Assembly: GCA_964343275.1 (NCBI GenBank)
Contig: CAYFIY010000012.1
Coordinates: forward strand, 1-38,191
From: Hadarchaeum sp964343275
GTDB taxonomy: Archaea; Hadarchaeota; Hadarchaeia; Hadarchaeales; Hadarchaeaceae
DNA length: 38,191 nt
Reading direction: 5' to 3'
In this document: positions 1 through 6,689 of the stretch, one piece after another
Layout: each line of letters begins with the position of its first letter
Position numbering within the stretch: position 1 is the stretch's first letter
Notes under the pieces: generated by a model
Database searches by the model: none
The model's input: the letters and a program-made list of their open reading frames with translations, nothing else
Told to the model about the DNA's origin: nothing
Program-made: the position numbers and the translations under genes

Positions 1-2
1 GA

Positions 3-1091
3 TCCGGTTTCGATAGGTTTGTGATGAGGAAGAGGGATGTCGAGGACGATGCTCCAGTATACACAAACTTAGGACCATTCGGATTAGATTGCACCCCTGA
101 CTACTGGGTACCGATTCATGCGAGCGTTGCTCGGCATAGAGTAGTAGACTGGTTGCAAACAGGCATCCTAACGAGAGTTAATGGGGTGGAAGTGCGTACT
201 CGCTATCCAATAGAGATGTTGGCAGGCGCTCTTGCTGGACAATTTACTGAAATGTCTCTCAGGATAGCCCATAGGCCGGGAATGCCTAGACACTCTTCAT
301 ACATCTCGGACGCGTCTGGATATGGTTGGCTTACTGGAGTGCTTTCGAAGGGTTCCCCAGTGCTGGCGGAACCTAATTATTACTATAGCTTGGCCGGTTC
401 AGCTGAATTGAGGGTCGGTCATGAGATTCTCAGACTCGCTGCGTTCATTCATTCCCTTGGTATAATATCTCATTCCTACATTCATTCTATGATCGGCGGT
501 TATCCCCGCGGTCCAGAAGGTTGCGCATTAGCCCGCATAGCGTCGGCAATTTTGCTTCCATCGGTTTACAAATCGATATTGAATCAAAGCTCTGTTTATG
601 ATATCCTTTATTTGGGCAATTGTGGAAGAGGAGCTATATGGTCCAACAGCATCTCTGCCCAAGCCTTAAGTCGTAACTGCAGGCTGATGTTTTGTGATAC
701 GAACAATCCTGTGGCCGGACCCAATACGGAGATGATTCTCTGGGAGACTGGGGTTAACGCGATAAATAATCTTGTTGACGGCGCTACGTTTATGATGGGT
801 GTTCGATCGGGAGGCGGTAAATACGTTGATTATGCTTCGGGACTCGAGAACAAGTTTGCCGGTGAGATTGCCAAGTCCAATCCGGGGCTGAAACGTAAGG
901 ATGCCAATGACATCGTGAAGAAGATTATCCCGAAGTATGAGGACAAGCTCAAGGTACCACCTAAGGGAAGTAGTTTTGCTGAGTGTTGTAACGCGGAAAC
1001 TTTCGAACCTATAGATGCGTGGAAAGAAAAATATCAGATGGTTAGGAAAAAGTTCGAGGATCTAGGTATAGAATTCGTTCGAATTAAGTGA
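3..1091 (+). CDS. Pyrrolysine-less MtmB-family (monomethylamine) methyltransferase homologue, 5' truncated by window
   Basis: The frame is open from base 3, so the N-terminal ~100-110 residues lie outside the window; the GTG at 21 is not the true start. The translated part matches my memory of Methanosarcina MtmB throughout: the RKR segment near base 24, the RPGM motif (273-284), AGPNTEM near 718-738, and the C-terminal ending on a KFEDLG segment. MtmB is the TIM-barrel enzyme that moves a methyl group from monomethylamine to a corrinoid protein, using an in-frame UAG read as pyrrolysine two residues after RPGM-x. Here that position is CAC (His, 291-293), and no in-frame TAG occurs. The enzyme therefore cannot use pyrrolysine chemistry, as in the non-Pyl MttB relatives that take betaines. 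The substrate is unknown. No corrinoid protein gene lies directly downstream; the nearest is at 19082. Confidence 0.8.
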   Translation, partial: SGFDRFVMRKRDVEDDAPVYTNLGPFGLDCTPDYWVPIHASVARHRVVDWLQTGILTRVNGVEVRTRYPIEMLAGALAGQFTEMSLRIAHRPGMPRHSSYISDASGYGWLTGVLSKGSPVLAEPNYYYSLAGSAELRVGHEILRLAAFIHSLGIISHSYIHSMIGGYPRGPEGCALARIASAILLPSVYKSILNQSSVYDILYLGNCGRGAIWSNSISAQALSRNCRLMFCDTNNPVAGPNTEMILWETGVNAINNLVDGATFMMGVRSGGGKYVDYASGLENKFAGEIAKSNPGLKRKDANDIVKKIIPKYEDKLKVPPKGSSFAECCNAETFEPIDAWKEKYQMVRKKFEDLGIEFVRIK

Positions 1092-1359
1092 AACTAATAA
1101 ATTACTAACTAGCTAGCGTTTATTTGGTATTTTTCATTGAAATTTTGAAGTTAAAGTTTAAACGGTCATCCAATGATTCATTTATGTTCAATGCAATTAC
1201 GAAAAAAAAATAAAAAACATGATTAGCCAATTATTGTAGGAAATTATTCAACTCTATACTTGTGATATTTTGCAATCTCAATTGGTAATGTCCATTCTGC
1301 CGCTAGCGAATAGTTATAAAAAGGTAAATACCAAATGCGGGAGTAGTGAGGTATTTAAA
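1092..1359. promoter_or_regulatory. AT-rich spacer with TATA box for the cupin gene
   Basis: A gene-free, AT-rich stretch follows the MtmB-like stop. A good archaeal TATA element, TTATAAAAA, sits at 1313-1321, about 40 bases before the ATG at 1360. That spacing fits a transcript starting near 1345 with a short leader carrying GTGAG at about 1347-1351. No terminator hairpin or small ORF with support was seen. Confidence 0.5.
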
Positions 1360-1746
1360 ATGGTCATTAAAGTTTTAAGGATAGACAAAGATTTTGTGAA
1401 AATACCGCTGGTTAAGGGTGGCTTTGCGAAGGCCATAGTTTGGCCCGGCATGGGTGCAAAATATGGATCATTGAATTACTTTTTGATGAAACCTGGCCAA
1501 GAGAATGTGCCGCACGTTCATGAGAAATCGGAAGACATCTTTTACATTGCTCAAGGGAAGGGTGTGGCGGTTGATGTCGATAATAATATTGAACATCCCA
1601 TCGAAAAAGGGTGTGTGGTATACGTGGAGCCTGGAACCACTCACACGATGAAGTCATCTGGTCCAGAGGACTACATCAGTATAGGGGGCCCTTGCCCCCC
1701 TGATCCTAAATCTTATAAGGGCATGAAGCCACAACAAAAAGAATAA
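1360..1746 (+). CDS. Single-domain cupin protein
   Basis: A 128-residue protein when started at ATG 1360. The open frame reaches back to 1270, but the TATA box at 1313 and the GTGAG ribosome site just upstream of 1360 favour the shorter form. The cupin metal site is visible: H52-x-H54 with an acidic residue at E58, and a second motif with H95 (PGTTHTM). Small cupins of this type bind a divalent metal and act as isomerases, oxygenases or sugar/small-molecule sensors; the exact role cannot be told. It is transcribed on its own, after the MtmB homologue. The GGPCPPDP segment near the C-terminus is commonly seen in this cupin group. Confidence 0.75.
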   Translation: MVIKVLRIDKDFVKIPLVKGGFAKAIVWPGMGAKYGSLNYFLMKPGQENVPHVHEKSEDIFYIAQGKGVAVDVDNNIEHPIEKGCVVYVEPGTTHTMKSSGPEDYISIGGPCPPDPKSYKGMKPQQKE

Positions 1747-1955
1747 TTATTTATAAAATCGCCTAAAAAATCTTGGTGATTCAATAAGGTACTGAGAATA
1801 TGGATTTTCGCGATTAATTACGTATTCATGCGTATAGGAAACACGTCAACATCACCCCTCCGGGCGATTTGGCGAATACGACAAAAGAACAGGGCCTGAA
1901 TTTGCCACGGATTTTAGAAACTGGATTGCAGTACAGACTTAACGGTGACAGGTGG
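1747..1955. other. Intergenic stretch, nothing recognised
   Basis: About 200 bases between the cupin stop and the 3' end of the tRNA gene. I see no ORF with a ribosome site, no strong hairpin and no repeat in it. Confidence 0.4.
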
Positions 1956-2053
1956 TGCGGTGGGCGGGATTTGAACCCGCGCTGCGAGCTTGGCAAGCTC
2001 GTGTCCTTTTTGGAAGCGCTATAAACGCTTTAACCAAGCTAGACTACCACCGC
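1956..2053 (-). tRNA. tRNA-Gly (GCC) with a 24-base intron in the D-loop
   Basis: On the minus strand the cloverleaf reads: acceptor GCGGTGG (2053-2047) pairing with CCACCGC (1963-1957), discriminator A at 1956; D-stem GTCT/GGAC; anticodon arm CGAGC-TTGCCAA-GCTCG, giving anticodon GCC; T-arm GCGGG-TTCAAAT-CCCGC. The D-loop is far too long unless 24 bases are removed. The insert contains a five-base-pair hairpin (AAGCG/CGCTT), and TTGG before it pairs with CCAA inside it, each followed by a three-base bulge. That is the bulge-helix-bulge form cut by archaeal splicing endonuclease. Removing the intron gives a normal 74-base tRNA with D-loop AGCTTGGTTA. CCA is not encoded; the gene at 9875-11257 would add it. 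Confidence 0.9.
2008..2031 (-). other. Predicted non-canonical tRNA intron (D-loop, between GGTT and A21)
   Basis: The 24-base insert within the tRNA-Gly D-loop. The cut sites were set by placing cleavage between the second and third base of each three-base bulge (TT^A on the 5' side, AA^A on the 3' side). Because both bulges lie in A runs, the boundaries could shift by one base without changing the product. The outer helix of the bulge-helix-bulge is weak (one C-G pair), so this is a relaxed motif. Confidence 0.65.
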
Positions 2054-2090
2054 CCACTGAACAATCGTAAATTATGTAATTAAACATTTC

Positions 2091-2450
2091 TTAACCCGCC
2101 TGGGCGCTGAACATTTGGCCGCCTAATATCGCGCCGGAGGTAAATACAGTCATAGATATCGGCAGGGCGTCCGCTATCGCCACACGCTTGGCAACACTGT
2201 TATCGCCTAGCTCGATTTTGATAGCAGAGTTGTTCGGAATTGCGGTTAGGGTTACGATGTAGACCCCACGAACCAAGAGAAAAACCGGGAGTGAAATTCA
2301 GGTTAAACCTAGAAACCCAACTTTAGCTGCTTTCGAGAATAGCAGTTCTAGCATGCTGGCGGCTAGCGAGAAGCCTAATGCTAGGATTCCCAACTTTACC
2401 GCTAGGCGTTTGTGGGAGTGGCCATTTAAAAAGAAATCAGGCACAGGCAT
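2091..2450 (-). pseudogene. Small membrane protein ORF interrupted by an in-frame TGA
   Basis: On the minus strand an ATG at 2450 opens a 50-codon frame (2450-2298) that starts MPVPDFF and has a hydrophobic helix at about residues 20-38. It ends at TGA (2300-2298). The same frame continues without another stop to 2091, adding about 68 codons: a hydrophobic stretch (SLPVFLLVRGVYIVTLTA) and a polar part, then a second weakly hydrophobic stretch. A single base change at the TGA would give one protein of about 119 residues with two or three membrane segments. Without a family match it cannot be shown that this was ever a gene. A tiny 50-residue protein remains possible. Confidence 0.35.
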
Positions 2451-2476
2451 TTTTTATTTTATCACCAGTAAATAGG

Positions 2477-2503
2477 TTTTTATAAAATTAGGTAAACCTA
2501 ATT
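2477..2503 (+). promoter_or_regulatory. TATA box and DtxR-type palindromic operator of the dtxR-feoB operon
   Basis: TTTTTATAAA (2477-2486) is a strong TATA box. It runs directly into AATTAGGTAAACCTAATT (2486-2503), a perfect inverted repeat of eight bases with a two-base centre. The half-site TTAGGT/ACCTAA is the half-site of DtxR/IdeR/MDR1 iron boxes as I know them. It ends nine bases before the ATG of the DtxR-family gene at 2513. Binding here would cover the transcription start, so metal-loaded regulator should repress its own gene and feoB. Confidence 0.8.
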
Positions 2504-2512
2504 ATTGATGAT

Positions 2513-3226
2513 ATGGCTCGCTTAGTTTACCATACGCCGATCAAAAGTTTACTCAGTTTGACCCCTTCAGAGGAAGAGTATCTAGAATGTATATATCGGC
2601 TAGAGGAGGAAGTCGATGGGAAAGTGAAGGTCAATGAACTAGCCAAACATCTGGGTATCAAGGACCCGAGCGTGGTGGGGATGCTTCGAAAACTGAAGAC
2701 GAAAGGTTGTATCACATACGACCGGTCTGGGGTAAAGCTGACCAAGCTAGGTAAAAAAAATGGTTGGGGGATAGTTCGCCGGCACGAGCTTGCCGAACGA
2801 TTGTTGAGCGATGTGTTCAAACATGATTTGGCTGGAATCCATGAGCACGCATGCGAGTTTGAGCATGTCCTCGACGATGAACTTGTCGACAAAATCGAAT
2901 CACAGCTTGGAAGGCCAGAGACGTGTCCTCACGGTTATCCCATACCCACATCGAACGGCAGAACAAACGCGCTGAAGGGCAAGGCTCTTACTGATTTTGG
3001 GGAAGGCGAGGAAACCGAGGTCTTGGTAATTCCTGAGGACAAAGGTTGCGTCGAGCGATTGCTTTCCCTAAACGTTTTACCGGGTTCTAAGGTCAAGGTC
3101 ATCGAAAAACTCCCTCGCGGCGCAATATTGCTGCAATGCGGTAAATCCCAGATAGCGTTGAGTAGGGACATAGCCACCCGGATTAAAGTTGGGTCTCCGC
3201 GTCATCGCCACAGAGGAAAGCCTTGA
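2513..3226 (+). CDS. DtxR/MntR-family metal-dependent repressor with fused FeoA (SH3) domain
   Basis: 237 residues. Winged helix-turn-helix at about 14-75 (recognition region DPSVVGMLRKLK), metal/dimer domain at about 76-140 with H91, C114/E115, E117-H118 and the CPHG segment at 138-141, then a FeoA/SH3 domain from about 160 to 225. The His/Arg-rich tail (HRHRG) is an extra. This is the common archaeal layout for iron- or manganese-sensing repressors. The gene sits seven to twenty-one bases before feoB and has its own iron-box operator (2486-2503), so the two form an iron-uptake operon that is off when metal is plentiful. FeoA is otherwise absent as a separate gene next to feoB, so the fused domain may also serve FeoB. 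Whether the metal is Fe(II) or Mn(II) is inferred from feoB as Fe(II). Confidence 0.88.
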   Translation: MARLVYHTPIKSLLSLTPSEEEYLECIYRLEEEVDGKVKVNELAKHLGIKDPSVVGMLRKLKTKGCITYDRSGVKLTKLGKKNGWGIVRRHELAERLLSDVFKHDLAGIHEHACEFEHVLDDELVDKIESQLGRPETCPHGYPIPTSNGRTNALKGKALTDFGEGEETEVLVIPEDKGCVERLLSLNVLPGSKVKVIEKLPRGAILLQCGKSQIALSRDIATRIKVGSPRHRHRGKP

Positions 3227-3247
3227 TTTTGGTTGCTCGGTGAGTTC

Positions 3248-5212
3248 ATGCGGAGATCGGATTATAAGAACCGGATAACAGTAGCGCTTGCGGGCACGCC
3301 CAACGTGGGGAAAAGTGCGATTTTTCATCAAATGACTGGAATGGATGTCATTGTTTCCAACTATCCTGGTACCACCGTCGAGTTAATGGAGGGACGAGTG
3401 CGGTATCGCGGAAAGGACGTCAGAGTCATCGATCTTCCCGGCATCTACTCGTTAGGCGCTGTTTCAGAGGATGAGCTGGTTGCTAGGCGTGCCATATTAG
3501 AATTAGATCCGGACGTGATAGTAAACATAATCGACGCCTCTAATCTTGAACGCGGTCTTTACTTGACGCTCCAGCTGCTGGACGTCGGTCGCCCCATGAT
3601 CGTTCTGCTCAACATGTTCGACCTGGCGTTGGGAAAGGGAATCAATCCGGATCCAAATCAGCTATCTAAAAGGATCGGTGTACCTGTTATCCCGACAGTC
3701 GCCACTAGGGGAGAAAATGTTGCGCTGGCGTTCGATAAAGCGATTAAGTTAGCCAAGAGCAAACAAAAACCTAAGAGAGTGCTCCGGACGGGCAAGGATA
3801 CGGAAGCAAAAATAGAAAGACTCACTAGGCAAATTCGCAAGACCATTCGGTCAACTCCGTTTGATATTCCAACTAGAGGTCTTGCCGTGAAATTACTCGA
3901 GGGAGATGAGCACTTAATTCGATCTGTGGCTCGGATAACTAGGAGCGGTCCGGTCTTGAAAAGTGCGGATAAGCTCGCCAGGGAGATTTCGCGGAGGCAC
4001 GGGGAGCCATCGGCTCACAGGATTGCTCGGGAGAGACATAGCATTGCTGACATGGTTTCAGGTGATGTTACCAAGTTAATTCCAGTGAAAACAACCGTCT
4101 CCCAAAAGTTGGGCGACTTGACGACAAATTCCCCGACAGCAATCCCTTTAATTTTCTTAGTTTTTGCTGTTCTGCTATTGACAATAGTTTATGCTGGGGG
4201 ATTTTTGGAGAACCTACTATTGGGCAGCTGGAACACGGTAACGGGCGGGCTGAGCTCATACCTCCGTAGCTCCGGAGGCTTGGGGCAGGTCATTGAAATA
4301 GGGCTAGTTCAGGGAATCGCCGGAATCTTGGCAGTGATGATCCCATACATACTAGTCTTCTTCCTCATGTTGGGCGTGCTCGAGGATATCGGCTATCTTC
4401 CGCGAATGGCTTTTGTCATGGACTCGGCGATGCACAAGATAGGTTTGCACGGACGAGCGGTCGTTCCTATGCTAGGCGGCTTCGGCTGTAATGTTCCTGC
4501 GATCATGGCTACTCGCGTGCTCACCACCAGGCGCGAGCGACTCATCTCCGGTTTTTTGATTTCGATGGTTCCATGCTCCGCTAGAACCGCAGTCATATTG
4601 GGCACGGTGGGATTTTTCTTGGGGGTAAATTACGTCCTGCTGATTTACGGTATCGTGATTTTTTTGATAGTCCTACTCGGTTGGCTACTCAACAGATGGT
4701 TGCCCGGGCGAGTTTCGGGCATGATTATGGAAATGACCCCGTTACGGAGACCCCTGTTAAAGCCAGTTCTGAGCAAGACTTGGATCAGAATGAAAGGTTT
4801 CGTCTATGTCGCCGTCCCCCTATTGATAGTCGGGGGTTTCATTATCGGGATCCTCCAGGTCTCGGGGATGATGGATGCGATAACCCGTCCGCTTTCCCCC
4901 CTAACTACTGGTTTACTCGGTCTCCCAGCCATCGCTATTGTCCCTTTGATCTATGGGTTCATTCGTAAGGAGGGAGCACTAGTGCTGTTGTTCGCTCTGG
5001 CCGGCACGTCAGATCTGCTGCAGTTCATGACTCCACTACAGCTTTTCGTTTTTGCCCTGGTGGTCACTATTTATGTTCCGTGCGTGGCCACGATATCAGT
5101 GCTCAGGCAGGAGCTCGGATGGAAAAGTGCTGTTTTGATAACTGCAGGTACTTTTTTAATAGCCGTGCTCGTAGGAGGAGCTTTTTATCATCTCAATCCA
5201 CTCGGGTTGTAG
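3248..5212 (+). CDS. feoB: Ferrous iron transporter FeoB
   Basis: 654 residues from ATG 3248, which has GGTGAG just ahead; the frame also allows a TTG at 3233. The N-terminal GTPase domain shows G1 GTPNVGKS (16-23), G2 around YPGTT, G3 DLPG (62-65) and G4 NMFD. A helical GDI-like linker rich in basic residues follows, then a membrane domain starting near residue 285 with two Gate domains. The Cys motif GGFGCNVPAIMATR, typical of FeoB, is present between them. FeoB moves Fe(II) inward across the cytoplasmic membrane, controlled by GTP binding. The length is near the shorter end for the family. It is cotranscribed with the DtxR-type repressor upstream. Confidence 0.95.
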   Translation: MRRSDYKNRITVALAGTPNVGKSAIFHQMTGMDVIVSNYPGTTVELMEGRVRYRGKDVRVIDLPGIYSLGAVSEDELVARRAILELDPDVIVNIIDASNLERGLYLTLQLLDVGRPMIVLLNMFDLALGKGINPDPNQLSKRIGVPVIPTVATRGENVALAFDKAIKLAKSKQKPKRVLRTGKDTEAKIERLTRQIRKTIRSTPFDIPTRGLAVKLLEGDEHLIRSVARITRSGPVLKSADKLAREISRRHGEPSAHRIARERHSIADMVSGDVTKLIPVKTTVSQKLGDLTTNSPTAIPLIFLVFAVLLLTIVYAGGFLENLLLGSWNTVTGGLSSYLRSSGGLGQVIEIGLVQGIAGILAVMIPYILVFFLMLGVLEDIGYLPRMAFVMDSAMHKIGLHGRAVVPMLGGFGCNVPAIMATRVLTTRRERLISGFLISMVPCSARTAVILGTVGFFLGVNYVLLIYGIVIFLIVLLGWLLNRWLPGRVSGMIMEMTPLRRPLLKPVLSKTWIRMKGFVYVAVPLLIVGGFIIGILQVSGMMDAITRPLSPLTTGLLGLPAIAIVPLIYGFIRKEGALVLLFALAGTSDLLQFMTPLQLFVFALVVTIYVPCVATISVLRQELGWKSAVLITAGTFLIAVLVGGAFYHLNPLGL

Positions 5213-5242
5213 TGAAAACGCCATTTAAGTACGGGAAACTTA

Positions 5243-5250
5243 TTTTATAA
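5243..5250 (+). promoter_or_regulatory. TATA box of the Mrp-family ATPase gene
   Basis: TTTTATAA lies 57 bases before the ATG at 5307 in the 94-base gap after feoB. It suggests that the ATPase gene has its own promoter, outside the iron repressor's direct control; no TTAGGT half-site is seen in this gap. Confidence 0.4.
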
Positions 5251-5306
5251 AACGGGATCGATACTAGGAGCTATGTAAGATTAAGTATTCATAGGAAAGT
5301 GGAAGA

Positions 5307-6143
5307 ATGATGGAGAGAAGGAGCGAAATCGAGAAACAGAAAGAGCGCATCAAGGCGCGGATGTCCAAAATCAAACATAAACTAGTAATATTGAGCGGCA
5401 AAGGCGGCGTAGGCAAAAGCACTGTGACAGCTAATTTAAGCGTAACGTTTGCACTCAGGGGTCAAAAGGTAGGTATTTTAGATGCGGACATTCATGGCCC
5501 CAGTATTCCAAAGATATTTGGTATAAGGGGGCGGAAGCTGGGCAGAAATGATGAAAGTTCAGGGATAATCCCACCCGCTGGTGAATTCGGGGTTAAGGTT
5601 GTTTCCATGGACTTCCTCCTCAAGGGTGATGAAATCCCTGTTATCTGGCGTGGCCCCATGAAAGCGAGCGCAATCAGACAATTCTTGTCAGATATAGAGT
5701 GGGGCGAATTGGACCTACTGCTTGTAGATTTACCTCCGGGCACCGGCGATGAATCTCTGAGCGTTATGCAGTTAATACGAGATATCGATGGAGTTTTAAT
5801 GATAACAGCTCCCTCTCAAATCTCACAACTTGTTGTCAAGAGGGCTGTTGGTTTCACCAGAAAACTGAAGGTGCCATTGGTGGGAGTTATTGAAAATATG
5901 AGCGGATTTGTTTGCCCGAGATGTGGGGAAAAATCTGATATTTTAGGGAGCGGCGGTGGACAAAAAATATCTGAACAACTCGACATCCCGTTTTTGGGTA
6001 AAATTCAAATTGATCAGAGGATATCCAAGGACTCGGATGATGGCGTGCCTTTCGTCTTCGGACATTCCGAGACCCCAGCCGCCAAGGTCTTTGTGCAAGT
6101 GGCTGACAAAGTGGAAAAATATCTAGAAAGACGAGAAAGATGA
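5307..6143 (+). CDS. Mrp/Nbp35-family Fe-S cluster carrier ATPase (ApbC-like)
   Basis: 278 residues. Deviant Walker A GKGGVGKST (31-39), switch DADIHGPS (60-67), Walker B-like LLVDLPPGTGDE (138-149), and the CPRC pair C203/C206 that binds a bridging [4Fe-4S] cluster between two subunits. A charged helical extension (1-25) precedes the P-loop domain, as in many archaeal members. The protein is a cytosolic dimer that assembles and hands on Fe-S clusters. Following feoB, it fits an iron/Fe-S module that would serve the many Fe-S proteins in this window (RACE protein, aldehyde:ferredoxin oxidoreductase, LeuC-type hydro-lyase). Confidence 0.92.
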   Translation: MMERRSEIEKQKERIKARMSKIKHKLVILSGKGGVGKSTVTANLSVTFALRGQKVGILDADIHGPSIPKIFGIRGRKLGRNDESSGIIPPAGEFGVKVVSMDFLLKGDEIPVIWRGPMKASAIRQFLSDIEWGELDLLLVDLPPGTGDESLSVMQLIRDIDGVLMITAPSQISQLVVKRAVGFTRKLKVPLVGVIENMSGFVCPRCGEKSDILGSGGGQKISEQLDIPFLGKIQIDQRISKDSDDGVPFVFGHSETPAAKVFVQVADKVEKYLERRER

Positions 6144-6251
6144 AATCGAATACAGAATAATTCCTCGCGACCACTTTTTATGTGAATCATCTCTCGAGTT
6201 GTTTTATCAGATTGTCCCGGCAAGATAAGATTGGTGAACAAAGTAGCGTTA

Positions 6252-6544
6252 ATGGAGATCATCGCCCTCACGGTTGAAACCAAGACGACATCTATCAGCG
6301 ATTACGTGGCGAAGGTTATCATGGTGCTGCAAAAAGAAGGAATAGGGTACGAGATCACTTCAGTGGGGACTATAGTCGAGGGGAGTTAGAAAAAAAATTG
6401 TTAGAAGTGGACGGTGAAATGCACGAAATCGTAATCGACAAAGATGCCACAATAATTCTGACTACTATTAAACTAGATGATAGACGGAACAAACTCCTGA
6501 GCATGGCTGGGAGTGTCAAAGCGGTTAAGGAGAAGCTCTTCTGA
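6252..6544 (+). pseudogene. MTH1187-family (DUF77, thiamine/hydroxymethylpyrimidine-binding type) gene with a one-base frameshift
   Basis: The first frame (from ATG 6252, or GTG 6234) reads MEIIALTVETK and runs to the family's GTIVEG motif, then hits TAG at 6387-6389. From GAG at 6383, in the +2 frame, the homology resumes (ELEKKLLEV) and includes the family signature TIKLDDRR, ending at TGA 6542-6544. One base appears lost in the G run at 6380-6383. Restored, the product is about 97 residues, the normal length of this family. The family is a ferredoxin-like fold that forms tetramers and is thought to bind thiamine-pathway compounds. A sequencing error in a homopolymer or true inactivation cannot be told apart here. 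Confidence 0.75.
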
Positions 6545-6578
6545 CTATCGATGCGCTCTGAATTTATTGATGGTGAAA

Positions 6579-6593
6579 TTAGGTAAAGCCTAA
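6579..6593. promoter_or_regulatory. Second iron-box-like palindrome (low confidence)
   Basis: TTAGGTAAAGCCTAA has perfect five-base arms (TTAGG/CCTAA) and resembles the operator at 2486-2503. It lies between two gene 3' ends, just after the frameshifted MTH1187-like gene and before the end of the minus-strand FdrA gene. A TATA-like TTTTTATAA follows at about 6631, but no gene starts after it. It may be a chance match or the leftover promoter of a lost gene. Confidence 0.3.
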
Positions 6594-6689
6594 ACATTTG
6601 ATGGTTTGCGGAAGAGCCCATATACCGGGATGACTTTTTATAACTATTAATTGATTTCACGAATCATCCCATGACAATAGTAATTTGCA

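Noticed and set aside
285..293. TAG trinucleotide next to the RPGM motif as a pyrrolysine codon
   Set aside because: The TAG in CCTAGACAC is out of frame; the in-frame codons are CCT-AGA-CAC (Pro-Arg-His).
2305..2320. AGGTTAAACCT near 2300 as another iron box
   Set aside because: The arms are only five bases, the central spacing differs from the 2486 site, and it lies inside the broken membrane ORF without a promoter.
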